A model generated the notes under the pieces. The model ran no database searches. It was not told the DNA's origin and worked only from the letters and a program-made list of their open reading frames with translations. Positions 20,678-32,300 of a stretch of DNA of 64,000 bases are shown piece by piece. A program made the translations under genes and the position numbers. The stretch is from Daedaleopsis sinensis. Its lineage: Eukaryota; Basidiomycota; Agaricomycetes; Polyporales; Polyporaceae. Every line of letters starts with the position of its first letter. The stretch's first letter is position 1. The stretch spans positions 1,116,001 through 1,180,000 of the forward strand of contig CM066305.1 of assembly GCA_033807695.1 (NCBI GenBank), written 5' to 3'.

Positions 20678-21594
20678 TTACTCTTCCTCCTTCTTCACTT
20701 CCTCGGCCTTCTCTTCAGCCTTGGGCTCTTCCTTGGGCTCCTCCGCAGCTGCAGGTTCCTCCTTCTTCACCTCAGTAGCGGGAGCCTCCTCGACCTTGAT
20801 GGCCTCTTCTGAAGTGGGGGTTTCGCCGAGCAATTCCGCATTGTGCTTTTGCGCCTTCTCGAATTCCTCCTTGAACTGGCCGGCGTCTGGAATGGACAGT
20901 TGAACGCCACAACTGCAGCAATAACCGTGTACGACTTACTGTCAGCGTTCGCGAAACGGATGGCGAGGGTCTCCGAGGTAGGGGGGTTCTCCGAGTAGTC
21001 CGCAGCCACTTTCCAGACCCAGCTCCGGTCCGAACCAATGTTGGGCTGGAGGCGCATGTCGGAGGTGACTGGAAGGACGGCTCAATCTCCTTGACCGGCA
21101 CGAATAGTGAGATGGCGTGCTTACTGGCATGGTTCGCGCAGACTTTGAGGGTCTTATCGCGTCTCATCACAAGGCGGATTTTCTTGGTCTCCTTGTGCTG
21201 AAGCAGACGGACGTCGCCAGTACCACGTTCCTTCCACTCCGAAGAGTCGGTCGAGAACCGGAAGAGCTTTGCACGCCTACGGGACAAAAACGCGTCAACT
21301 ACAGTTCAAGATCGAGACATACGGGGAGAGATCAAGCCGCACATTTTGAAGAGCACCTCCTCATCTTCTTCGTGAGTCTTCGTCTCGACCTGTTCGGTGA
21401 GCTTGATCACGGGCTCAAAATGAGGGTCGTGCTCCTCGTCCTGTGGATTATGCAGATGGTCAGCACAAATCCTTGTTCAGTGGAGGTGGCGCGATCGCTC
21501 TTTCTGCATCGATTGCACCGAGCGGTCGCCTGACCAAAGGACTCGCATAGATAGAACTCACCCTGGGCACAAGAGCTTCAGTAGGTTCAGACAT
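20678..21594 (-). CDS. YRB1: Ran-binding protein 1 (Ran-specific GTPase-activating co-factor)
   Basis: The first exon encodes [11 protein letters not shown]. Later exons give [14 protein letters not shown] and F-K-M-R-A-K-L-F-R-F, then [14 protein letters not shown] and [18 protein letters not shown]-x-W-x-A-A-D-Y-S-type segment and a C-terminal Glu/Lys-rich tail rich in E-E-P-K-x-E follow. This is a single Ran-binding domain. RanBP1/Yrb1 stimulates RanGAP-driven GTP hydrolysis on Ran and helps disassemble export complexes in the cytoplasm. The stop is TAA at 20678-20680. Family membership is clear, but interior exon edges are approximate. Confidence 0.9.
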
Positions 21595-21874
21595 GATGGG
21601 GTATGAAGATCGGTCGTGAGCGCGAGAGAGAGACAGGAAAGATGAGAGTGGGATCTGAAAAAGTGCAGTAGAGAGAAAGGGCCAGGGCTGCACGCATCTA
21701 ACCCTTCTCCAGATCGCGCGGGAGGACCCCGAGATGGCAATCATGGGTGGCCCGGGTCTCAGTAAGCACGTGACCCTGTACAGCTGTGTCGGAGGATTGA
21801 GACTCGAGAGGGATACTCACCGCCGACTAGAAGCTTACCTGGAATCTGCATCTTGAGCACCCACCCCGACGACC

Positions 21875-22768
21875 ATGCTACGACACTATACCCCTACGCT
21901 CTCTCTAATGTGGCTGTCACTATTGCTGCTCCTTCCGCTCCTCGTTTCAGCCCATATGATTGAGGTACCAGCCTCTAAGAAGGAGTGTTTCTTCGAGGAC
22001 CTGCACGTGAATGACAAAGTACGTTCAGTCAACGAGCAATCGAAATGGTTTAGTGAACATTTCGCGCAGATGACTGTCACGTACCAAGTTGGAGGAGGAG
22101 GTCACCTTGACATCGATTTCTGGGTACGTTCCCTGTTCCTCTAGTCCAAGGCCGTCATGCGAGCAACGGAGTGCTCCCAGCTCGCAGACCCAGACAATGT
22201 CGCGCTCGCCAAGTACATCAAGCAGTCGCAGGGGACCGCCCAGATCACCGCGAAGAAGGACGGCCGATACGAGTACTGCTTCTCGAACCAGATGTCCACT
22301 GTAGTAGACAAGATGGTCAGGTACGTGTCACATTCACAGGCGAGGCGCGCACCTCCTCACGCGCACCGCTACTACGCAGCTTCAATGTGCACGGCGTCAT
22401 ATACGTCGACGACGAAGGTGCGTGTGGTACGATTGCGTGAGCACGCGCGAAGCTCATTGCCGCACAGACATCGTCTCTCCCATCGAGCGCGAGATTCGGC
22501 AACTGTCACACGGTTTGTCTGCCGTGAAGGACGAGCAGGAGTACATCGTCATCCGCGAGCGGACGCACAGAAATACCGCAGAGTCTACCAATGGACGCGT
22601 CAAGTGGTGGTCAATACTACAGGCCATCGTCCTGTTCTCCGTGGTTGCATGGCAAGTCTACTACCTGAAGGTATGTCCCGACTCGCGACTATTATTTGTC
22701 GTTTGTCCACGATCACTCATCTCGGATGTTCTATGCAGTCATTCTTTGAGGTCAAGCGGGCGTTCTAG
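21875..22768 (+). CDS. EMP24: p24-family cargo receptor, EMP24 (TMED2) type
   Basis: Six exons (21875-22018, 22070-22123, 22181-22320, 22380-22417, 22468-22670, 22739-22768) join in frame to 202 residues. There is an N-terminal signal peptide (W-L-S-L-L-L-L-L-P-L-L-V-S-A) and a GOLD domain with the paired cysteines of the family (E-C-F-F-E-D and Y-E-Y-C-F-S-N). A heptad-rich stalk follows (E-R-E-I-R-Q-L-S-H-G-L). A single membrane segment and the cytosolic tail Y-Y-L-K-S-F-F-E-V-K-R-A-F come last. The F-F pair is the COPII/COPI sorting signal. p24 proteins cycle between ER and Golgi and load GPI-anchored and other cargo into COPII vesicles. Confidence 0.93.
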
Positions 22769-23325
22769 TAGGGAATGTATGGTCGTCTTGCATAAATTAT
22801 ACATTTCTACCTCACTGCGGGATGCCTGGACGTCCTATGGTTGGGACACAAACCTGTGCAGGACATGCTACAGACAAGGTGAGAACCCCTATAGAGCACG
22901 ACAAGCCGACTGTGCGTCGCACACCTCGCACATCTTTGCGAATCAAGCGAGTGTCCATGTATAATGGGCAATAGAGATGTGCATACTGTAATAGAGAACA
23001 ACATGGGACGGGGGGTATCACGCAGTTTACAAGTGTTCGGGATTCAAGCGCAGATGCGAGAGGAGCGAAGGGATGCATGAGTGTGGAGAGTGATCATGAG
23101 ACAAGAAATGGGATGCAGAGAACGGTGGACGAGGGGAGAACACATAGCAAACAAGAAAGCGAGTCGGGGTCGTGTCGCGTCGTGATATATCGAGTGTACA
23201 GCTCGCTGCGTCAGCAAGTAAATCTACTCGTGGGGTCCCTGCCTCCCGAGCTCCAACTTCCACGCGACCAAACGGCATCCATCTATGATACTAAACCTGA
23301 ACGTGCGTCGTGAACGACCAGAGCT
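22769..23325. other. Convergent intergenic region, EMP24 / kinesin-8
   Basis: This is a 557-bp interval between converging stop codons. Short ORFs are present but none shows coding bias or recognisable similarity. Confidence 0.45.
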
Positions 23326-26300
23326 TCAACGCCACGTCGGCCTCGACCCGCCCGCGGCACTCCCGCTCCGGAAGCTCGCGTCCATGCTCCCGTTCGGGTC
23401 CAGGCTCCCGCTCGCGTTCGCGTTCGCGCTCTTCGCGTTGAACCGCAGCGCCGCCGCGCTCTGCAGGCGCGCCGACGACACCGCGAGCAGCGACATCCGC
23501 TTCTGCCGCTTCGCAGGCGACGCCCCGACCCCGAGCCCCGCGCGCCGCGGCCCGAGCCCCTTGCCCACGGCCGAGAACGCGCTCCCCCCGCCCCCGAGCG
23601 ACGCCCGCGCCTGCGGGGAGAGCTGCGGGATCATGCTCGACCGCCGCCGCGGCCGGTCGCTGCGCATGGGCCCGATATTCGACCGCCGCCGCGCGCCCTT
23701 GCTGCTCGCGCCTGCCGCCTTGAGGGGCGTGTGCGGGCCACGCTTCGCGGGGCTGCTGTGGCTGTGGTGCCGCTCGCGCGACTTGCCGTGGGCCGTGGTT
23801 GAGGAGCTGCTCGAGTCGCCCGAGGGCGAGGAGGCGCGGTTCATGTTCATGTTGCGGTCGGAGAGGGGGCCGCCGCGCCGCGGCGAGCCTTGCGCCGCCC
23901 GTTGCTCTTCGTCGTCTTCCGCGAGGCTGCCTAGAGTAGACCCGCGTGATCGCGACTTGAGGAAACCGGGGTCGAGGCGGCTTGCGCGTGGCCTCTTCGC
24001 ACCGGCTCCCCGGATGACGGCGTTGGCAGAGGAGCCCGAGGTCGATGCGGAAGCCGAGGACATGGAGGTGGAGGGGGCGGAGAAGATGCTGAAGTCGAGG
24101 CTCCCATCGGTCTTCTCGTCCTCCCACTCGCTCTCCGATCCACCTATTGACATGTTCCGCTGCGAGACATCGGGCGGGACAGACAGCTTGCTCGAACTCG
24201 CCTCTGGCGGGGTGACTGAGATGACCACCGATGCAGACGCAGCGCCCGTGCCAGTGCCTTCCCCGCCGTCGTCCAGGTCGCCCTGGCCGGCGTAGTCGCG
24301 CCACTGCACGCCCTTCTTCTTGCCCTTGTCCTTGTCCGAGACGACGCGCCGATACGGCGCAGACGAGGGCGCAAGGCTGGAGCGCAACGACTTCCGCGGG
24401 CTCTTATGCGACTTGCGGAGCGGTGAGCCCCCAGGAGGAGCCCCGTAGGACGACGACCGCCGTGTCACCCTCGCAGGCTTCGGGTGCTGTTGTGACACGA
24501 CAGGGCCCGAGACGACGCGGCCGACCCCAAGGTTAGCGAAGCCCTTGAAGTTCCCGAGCGCGGATGCGCTCTCCTGCACGAGAGGAGCGACCGTGTAGGA
24601 CGCGATCGAGTGGCCGAGAAGAGCCTGGAAGGCCGCATCGTTCCCGTCCGCGACGTTCTTCAGTGACGCGCTGAGCGACTGGGCCGTCTCTTGCAGGCCG
24701 TCGCCCCCCGCCGCGGCCGCCGCCCCTAGTGTGCGGCTCGCCTCTCCCAACATCACGCTGCACCGGCCAACGAGCCCGACGAGGCTGACGAGGGCCTCCG
24801 CCTGCGCAGTGACGGCCTCGCGGAGCGCGCCCGACTGCGCGTCCGCCTTGACTCGCTCCATCTCCGCCTTGCGCCAGCGCGCGTCGAGCTTCACGTTCTC
24901 GACCGAGACTTCGTCGAGCTTGTCCGACGAGCGACGTTCCTGCACCGCGCGGAGCGTGGCTTCGAAGAGCGCACCCGAGTTGCTCGCGCGCTGCACGCGC
25001 ACGTTGAGCGCGCTCTCGGCTCTCAGAATCTGCTCCTCCGGGCCCGCGAGTGCTTGCAGCAGCGCGCGCTCCGTCTCGAGGTCGGCGGAGAGCACGCCCG
25101 TCGATTGCGACCCGAGCTCGGCGAGCCGTGCGCGGATCACCTTCAGCTTGGCCTCTGCGACGGCGAGCTTGCCTGCACAGGAGGCGCCGTCTGCGATGGA
25201 GGCTTGCATCTGCTGCGCCTTGACCTGGAGGTCGCTCTTCGCCTTCTCGACATCGATGAGTGCCTCCCGTCGCTTGCGCTTCTCCACGTCCCGCTCTGCG
25301 TCGCGCTTGCCGGCGAGCTTCGCCTTGAGCTCCGCGACCTCCAGGTTGAGACGGTTGATGGCCTCGACGTACTGGCCGACGTGCCGGTCGACGTTGACGA
25401 CGTTGCGCGTGATGACCTTGGTCTTGATCTTCGTCGCGCGCTCCGCGTAGATGAGCGTGTTGTGCGTGTCGTCAAAGTGCGCGCTTGTGGGAGCGATGCA
25501 GACGATCATGACCGTTTTGCAGTTCCCGCCGAGGGAGAACTTGAGCAGCCGGGTGAGTTTGCTGTTGCGGTACGGGACGTGCCGGATAGCGCCTCCGCTC
25601 TCGCAGAGGGCGTTGATGCAGTTGCCGAGCGCGAGGAGGGACTTGTTGATGTTTGCGCCCTCGACCATGCGCTGGCCCATGTTGCTGGTGGCTGCGGCAC
25701 GTTCACTTCCCGCCAAATCGATGATAGAGAGCGTCGCCATGGTGCGCTGCTCCGTTATTGATGCTGTCCTGGGAGCCTGGGTGACGTGGACCTGGAGGAC
25801 GGCGTGTGACCGCGAGCTCGTCTCGTTTGCGTGTGTTGGGCTCTGCGTTCTGCGAGAGTTTCCGAGAAGGACGATCTCCTTCACCTCGCCTGCGCTCGCT
25901 GGCCGAAGCTCTGTAAGCCCGACGACTTTGACGGTCTTGTCCTCGCGGATCTGGAGCCCGCCGCGTGGTGTCGGGTTACCTGACTCCGCTAGGAGGTCGC
26001 GGATCTCTTCGTTATATATTTCTAGGAATGTGACGACGACGTCGACCACGTAATCTTCTCGGCGATCCTCGATCTCCTGGAAGAGGTCTGCCATGGTGAG
26101 GTAGATGAGGCCCGGGTCTGCGTCTGTGCCGCTTATTGTGTGTGTCTTGCCGCAGCCGGTAGCCTGTCCGCACACAGTCCACATGAGCCCTCCAAACACG
26201 ACTCACCGAGGCAGCGAGAAAGATGCGTACGCCATAAGCAAAGATAGTAGTGTTGAACCCGTCCAGTAGATTCTTCAGCAGCGGGCGCGCCGTGGACCCG

Positions 26301-26716
26301 TAGACGTCCGTCTGGCTGGCATCATGGCGGAAGACCCGGTCGAAGATGAACCGGCGGTCCTTGTAGCGCTTCGTGCCCGGGGGCACGAACCCGCGCTCGA
26401 CGAACGCGCGGGTCTGGTCCTTCTCCTCGGGGTCAAACGTGAGCACGCGGTCGTCGACGATCTGCACAATGTCGCGGAGCGGCGCCGTGTTGGCGACGCG
26501 GCCGGGGGTAGAGAGCGCGCCGTCGCCGCGGATGCATGCGTCGTGCACTTGCTGGGGCAGGCGTGCGGCCTCCCAGGACGTCGGGGGGCGCACACGGACT
26601 GGTGGCACGCGTGCGGATTGGAGTCAGCGCATGTGCGGCCTGGCGGGGGCCGTATTCGCCTCCAGGACGGCGACAAAGAACGCACCTGCGACGGTGATGG
26701 AGCCTGCGGCGACCAT
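23326..26716 (-). CDS. KIP3: Kinesin-8 motor protein (Kip3/KIF18 type)
   Basis: Three exons (26716-26686, 26598-26231, 26163-23326) give about 1,078 residues. The motor domain is N-terminal: V-R-V-R-P-P, F-D-R-V-F, the P-loop G-A-T-G-C-G-K-T (about residues 133-140), N-E-T-S-S-R-S-H (switch I) and D-L-A-G-S-E-R-A (switch II), then N-I-N-K-S-L-L-A-L-G and H-V-P-Y-R-N-S-K-L-T-R-L-L. The neck V-N-V-D-R-H-V-G-Q-Y-V-E-A-I near residue 392 is the kinesin-8 hallmark. A coiled-coil region follows, then a long basic Ser/Pro/Arg-rich tail. Kinesin-8 motors walk to microtubule plus ends and depolymerise them, controlling spindle length and nuclear position. The last exon (2,838 nt) is unusually long for this window. 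Confidence 0.93.
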
Positions 26717-26959
26717 AGCGGAGAGGGGCGGGAGGGGGTAGTGCTGGGGGCCCTTGTTGGCGGAGCGGGCGGTAGAGAGAGTGGGATGAGGGAGGTGGCT
26801 GCGAGAGAGAGGCTGAGAGAGGTGGTCCTGTTCAACTTGGCCTGCTCAAACCAAACCAACCCCTGGGCGCCAACACGCCTCGCGCCCCCCGTCACGTGAG
26901 CGTATTTACTGCACGGGCGCTCCCCAGCTCGACTTGCACTTTGACCACCATCGACGACC
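26717..26959. promoter_or_regulatory. Divergent promoter, kinesin-8 / dihydroorotase
   Basis: The two start codons are head-to-head 243 bp apart. No clear TATA element was identified. Confidence 0.45.
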
Positions 26960-29019
26960 ATGTCTGCGCCCCCGGACACGATCTCAGTCGCCTCTCCAGC
27001 GGACTTCCACGTCCATCTCCGGCAGGGCGAGCTTGCGGAAGTGGTCACGAAGCATGTCCGCCAGGGCGGCTTTTCTCTCGCCTATGTCATGGCACGTCCT
27101 TCCTCTCGCACTCCGCCTCCCAAGTTGCCTCTCTCATCCCCCGGACCCATCGCAGCCCAACCTGAAGCCGCCGGTGACGAGCACGGAGCAGGCGCTGCAG
27201 TACCGCGACACGCTGCGGGCGATCGATCCCTCCGTCGAGTATCTCATGACCCTCTACCTGTCCCCCGACCTCACGCCGGACGAAATCCGCAAGGCGGCGC
27301 GTGCTGGGATCGTAGGTACGCCGCACCTGTCCCGATGCCCGTCGCATCTATCTGTCGCTCTGAGTTCTCCGCCGGGCGGGTGCTGTCTGCGTTGCGCACT
27401 GCGAGCGCGATCGCGGGGCCATAGGCGACTCTGGAACGCGCAGTCGCGGTCGAAATATTCTCGTGCTTCCTTCTTCGGTCGATCTTGGCTGGGCCTGGCG
27501 CAGCGCGCCCGCAGTGCTTCTGTTCACATTGGTGCGGTGGTTCCAGTGGAACGGGCATCGTTGCGAGAGTCTGGTGTTGCGCGGGGACTTGAGAATCCCA
27601 CTGGCGCCTTATGTGCGCGATGCCGCGGCCGCTCGACTATAGGTATTTGTATTGTCTAGTCTGCGAATGCGGCGTTATTCGGGCGGTGTGACTGCAGATC
27701 TTACTTGGAAAACTTCGAAGGCGGCATGGCTTCATGACCTTGTCAGCATGTTCGCATTCATGTGGTCGTGACGGCGCTCTGGGAGCCTGCTACGGTCGCA
27801 AGATACTGCGACGAATGCCACGGTGTCAAAATTCGCACTTATTGCATCCGTTATATGACACCCGAACGGAACTACAAAGGGTTATGTAGCAGGGCCGCAG
27901 ACGTCACCGGTCTATAGGGGACTCTTGATCTCAGCAAGGAGGTTGGCTGGCTCTGGGCCTATCCGCCGATTCAGAGCCCGCAACTTCCATGCCAAGGCGG
28001 AACACTTCGAGTCATGCCTATTGGGACCTGGCTGCGACTGCATTCTATCGCGTATGAGCGTGAACAACGAGACAGACTCGCGGAGGAAAGCCCGGTACTC
28101 CCCTGGAACTGTCCGGCCCGAACGCCAGTCGGGTAATTGTGGTCGGTGTGATGATTGACGACTCGATTTTAGGCGTAAAATCGTACCCGCGTGGCGTGAC
28201 GACCAACTCGGAAGGAGGCATTGAATCCTACGAAGCATACTACGCAGTCTTTGCCGCGATGGAAGAGACGGGGCTGGTCCTGAATCTCCACGGAGAAGTG
28301 CCCTCCGCGGCGGCGACGAACACCTGCGTGCTGAACGCGGAGCCCGCGTTCCTGCCGCACCTGCGGAAGCTGCATGCGGACTTCCCGAGGCTGCGCATCG
28401 TGCTCGAGCATGCGACGACGCGGGCGGCGGTGGAGTGCGTCAAGAGCCTTGGGGACACGGTCGGATGCACGATCACCGCGCACCATCTAGCGCTGACGGT
28501 GGACGACTGGGCGGGGCAGGCCTGGCACTTCTGCAAGCCCGTGGCGAAGTACCCGGACGACCGCGCGGCGCTGCAGGAGGTCGTCAGACAAGGTCCGTCG
28601 CCGGGCTCCCGATATCTGACCGGCGTCGGCGGTGCGTCTGTTCTGACAGCGAGCATGGGTGTTTGCTAGGCCATCCTAGGTTCTTCCTCGGCTCCGACTC
28701 CGCCCCGCACCCGTACGAGAGCAAGGGGGCGGCGAGCCCGACGCAGGCGTGCGCCGCTGGGGTGTACACGTCGCCCATCCTGCTGCCGCTCGTCGCGCAT
28801 TTGCTGGAGTCGTTCGGGGCGCTGGACAAGCTGGAGGGGTTCGTGAGCTCGCATGGGAGGGCGTTTTATCAGCGACCCGTGAGAGAGAGCGAGAAAGGTG
28901 TGGTGCTTCAACGAGCATCAGACAAGGTGGTGGGGACCGAGGGCTATGGGCAGGGTGCGACGCATGTGGTGCCGTTCTGGGCGGGCAAGGAGATTGGATG
29001 GGAGCTGGTGGAGGGGTAG
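26960..29019 (+). CDS. URA4: Dihydroorotase, pyrimidine biosynthesis
   Basis: Four exons (26960-27091, 27156-27315, 28173-28592, 28670-29019) give 353 residues. Metal ligands are in place: H-V-H at residues 17-19, the carbamylated lysine in G-V-K-S-Y-P-R-G (K100), H137 in N-L-H-G-E, H177 in L-E-H-A-T-T and D247 in G-S-D-S-A-P-H. This is the class II, PyrC/Ura4-type enzyme that cyclises N-carbamoyl-aspartate to dihydroorotate, the third step of UMP synthesis. Two introns are odd. The first begins with GC rather than GT, which the frame and the conserved V-M-P-N-L junction require. The second is 857 nt (27316-28172), about ten times the local norm. Confidence 0.94.
27316..28172 (+). other. Unusually long intron of the dihydroorotase gene
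   Basis: The intron has a GT donor at 27316 and TTTTAG at its 3' end and splits a Gly codon (A-G-I-V-G / V-K-S-Y-P). No long ORF, terminal inverted repeat or known element is evident inside. Its base composition is more balanced than that of the exons. Confidence 0.7.
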
Positions 29020-29395
29020 GTGTGTAGTGTTGTGTGGCTGAATCGAGGCGTAGTGACAGAGGATGACGTGGGCGTATAATTAATGTCGCGCGGCGGTGTT
29101 GTTTACGAACTTACGGCTGCAGTGACAACGGGGTGTGGCATATGGAGGGTGGATGGGTGGGTGAGGTTAGGAGACAGGACGAGGCGGATGTGTGTATGTC
29201 AGTAGCCTCTGCAAGCGAGAGGCGAGATTAGGTGGGCGATCGGGAGATCCGCGCCCGATGAGGCGCACGTGGGGAAACATTCGATTGAGGCACGACGATC
29301 GGCGACTTATGAGGGGGCGAGCGGCCAAAACCCGGTGCACCTCTGCTCGTTCCCCCGCCTGCGTCCATGGCTCCCTCCCTCACGCCCTCTTGCCC
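29020..29395. other. Intergenic region, dihydroorotase / LON-RING gene
   Basis: This 376-bp spacer is taken up by the dihydroorotase 3' end and the promoter of the next gene. The next gene's start is itself uncertain, at 29396 or 29750. Confidence 0.4.
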
Positions 29396-32300
29396 ATGAC
29401 GGACCCTCCCCCGCACAGTCAGGCGACATCCGAGTCCGACGTGGCCGGCGCTGGGCCCAGCTGCGCCCGCGAATCAGGCAGCAACACATCCATTCCTGCA
29501 CCGCGCGAGGGCGAGGATCGGAGGGAGGAGCGGCATGAGGCGGGCGGGGCGGGCGTGGATCGCGCAGAGGGCGGCCCGGGCTGCGTCGCAGAGGGTGTCC
29601 ATCGCCTGCGCCGTCGACCGTCTCCGCCTGCCCCCTCCCCAGATCGTCCCCTCTCCCGCGACGGCGACCGCCCGCGATCCGCTGCCGATTCCCCCAGCCC
29701 GAGTACATCTACCCCCCGCCCCGCCCTCGACCCCCCACCTCCTCCCACCATGCCCCCTCCGCCCCGCATCCTCCCCGACGACCTCCTCGACCTCCTCCGC
29801 TGCCCCCTCTGCTCGCCCCCCGCTCTCCTCCGCGCCCCCGTCACCCTCCACTGCGGCCACACCGTCTGTGCCTCCCACTTCGCCTCCCCCGATGCACCTT
29901 CCTCTTCCAAGTCTCCCAATCCCGCTGCAAGCCTTCCTCAGTGTCCCCTTCCAACCTGCGCCGCCTTGTCGCGCACCCAGCCGACTCAATCACACCTGCC
30001 GCCCGTTGACGTCACAGCAAACAAACTCATAGAGCTTCTCTCTACCGCCTCTAGGCAAACTTATACTCCAGGCACCCCTCCCCCATCATTCCATGACGAC
30101 CCAGACGACCGCACGGACTCGGAATACGAGGTAGACTCGGACTCGGACCTCGAATATCTCCCTCTCGCTCCGCAGTCGCCCCCTCTTACCCCCGGATCCA
30201 CCGTCTCCCCAGCTTCGTCCATATCCCAGGACGTGAGTCGAACACGTCTCCCATTACCGCTCCCAACACCCTCTTCTGGCCCTCCGGCGCACCGGCCCCG
30301 TACGCGCTCCGATTCCAGCCCGCAGCTACATCCTCGCAAACGCCGTCGCAGACTCCGACCCCGCCCTATACCCCCCACCGCCCGATCCCAAGCCCATCGT
30401 AATGATCATGAACCACACGACAAGCTCGAGAAGGAGCTCCTGTCAGAGCTTACTTGCGAAATTTGCTTTGGACTGTTCTGGCAGCCCGTTACGACACCAT
30501 GCCAACATGTGAGTACAGTCCGTACCCCGTCCATCTTCTATTCGCATCCAGCAGTTTGCACAATCTCGTCAAATATGTCAGTATAGTGGTCCTTCGATTA
30601 CCGCACCCTGATGCACAGGCGCGTCGCATCGAGACGGACGCGTCGGGGAGGTTGTCGCCTAGCTCGCTCAGTGCAAACTGAAAACTGTGGCGCTATGAGC
30701 TAGACCAGGTCTGAAAGTCCCCGGAGATCCAGATTGCCCTCTGAGCCGGTCTCCTAAGTATCGTATTTCCACCCTACGATCGAGACGTCGGCTGGCCAAA
30801 AAAGGCAGCGGACGCAGCGATCGTCTGCACAAATGCTCAGTCTCGATTTCAGGTACCTCCATTCTCCGGTGCGCTCGCCCGATGGTGGGTGTGTGGATCG
30901 GTATCCCATCGTCACCACCAGCAATGCGAGTACAAGTATCCTACTCGTTCAGTCACAGTGGTTATTTTTGTTCTTGGCACACCCTTCGACACACCCGCTC
31001 TCACCCTGTGTCCGATTCAACTCGCCCGACTGACCGCTCTCCCCACCGCAGACGTTCTGCATTCGCTGCTTGTTCCGCTCGCTTGACCACAGCCCGAACT
31101 GTCCGCTCTGCAGGCAGACGCTGCCCGGTTACGACTACTTTCAGCAACATCCTTGCAATAAGGTCATCCTGGCTATCCGTACGTCTGCTTGCCACGAATA
31201 GAGCGCTGGTCTGACGCAGACGTGTTTATAGTTCTCAAAGCATTCCCCCGTGCCTACGCTGAGCGTGGAGCCGCGGTCGAAGGCGAGGAGCGCGATGCGA
31301 GACTCGACACGCCCGTCTTCGTCTGCCAGTTAAGCTTCCCAGGCATGCCAACGATCCTACATTTCTTCGAACCAAGGTCTGGGTTCTGCGGACTCTATCG
31401 ACAGTCACACGAGCTGACCTCTCCGTGCATGGAACAGATACCGACTGATGCTTCGACGCTGCCTCGAGTCCCCGAACCCGTGCTTCGGCATGATCCCGCC
31501 CCCACGCGCCGCGCCATCGACGTCGGCGCACGGCAGCATGAGCACAGGGAACGACTACGGGACGATGCTGCAGATACGGAACGTGCAGACGTTCCCTGAC
31601 GGGCGGAGCCTCGTCGAGACGTGGGGGACCTGGCGGTTCCGCGTGATGGAGCGCGGGATGCGTGACGGGTACATGGTTGCGCGCATCGAGCGCATCGAAG
31701 ACTACGCGGAGGAGCTGGACCCCGACGCGTTTCCTCCGCCCGTCTCGCCTCCCGAGGACGCACAGGAGCCGAGGAGCGAACTTGAAGGCCGTCGCGCTAG
31801 GACTGCAGACGCCCAAGCAAGCGCCGGGCCGAGCGAGGCGCACACCGCGGAGAGTCGCGCGGAGGGAGGAGAACCGCTCGAAGCGGCGGTCAGGGCGGAA
31901 ATCGGTGACGTCTTGGATCGGAATCCTGCCCAGACGGGGGCGGCGCCTGCTGTTCCGCGCTCTGTCGCGACACCGTCGGCTTCGACGCGATCCGGCCCAG
32001 GCGCCAGTGCGATCCCGCCCGCGTCCTCGCCGTCCGGCCTGCCCGACGATCGCAGCGATGCTCGGCTGCAGGCGGCGGGGACGCGCCCCCCACAGCCCAC
32101 GCACGACACGCACGACGACGCCGCACGAGCGGGGCCCCCCACAGCGAGCTCGAAGCGCGCGCCCACGAACGCGGAGCTCATCGCCAAGTGCCACGCGTTC
32201 ATCGAGCAGACGCGGCAGGGCACGCCGTGGGTCGTCCAGCACCTGCACAACAACTACGTGCCCATGCCCGCGGACCCCGCGAGCTTCAGCTTCTGGATGG

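Noticed and set aside
23285..24295. 336-codon + strand ORF opposite the kinesin-8 tail
   Set aside because: It is the mirror of GC-rich third positions in the real - strand kinesin exon and has no domain or introns of its own.
27096..27155. GT donor at 27096 for the first dihydroorotase intron
   Set aside because: It leaves one extra base in the exon and shifts the frame after V-M, losing the conserved P-N-L sequence.
27316..28172. Transposon inside the long dihydroorotase intron
   Set aside because: No terminal repeats, no ORF and no poly(A) run are visible. It is kept as a long intron only.
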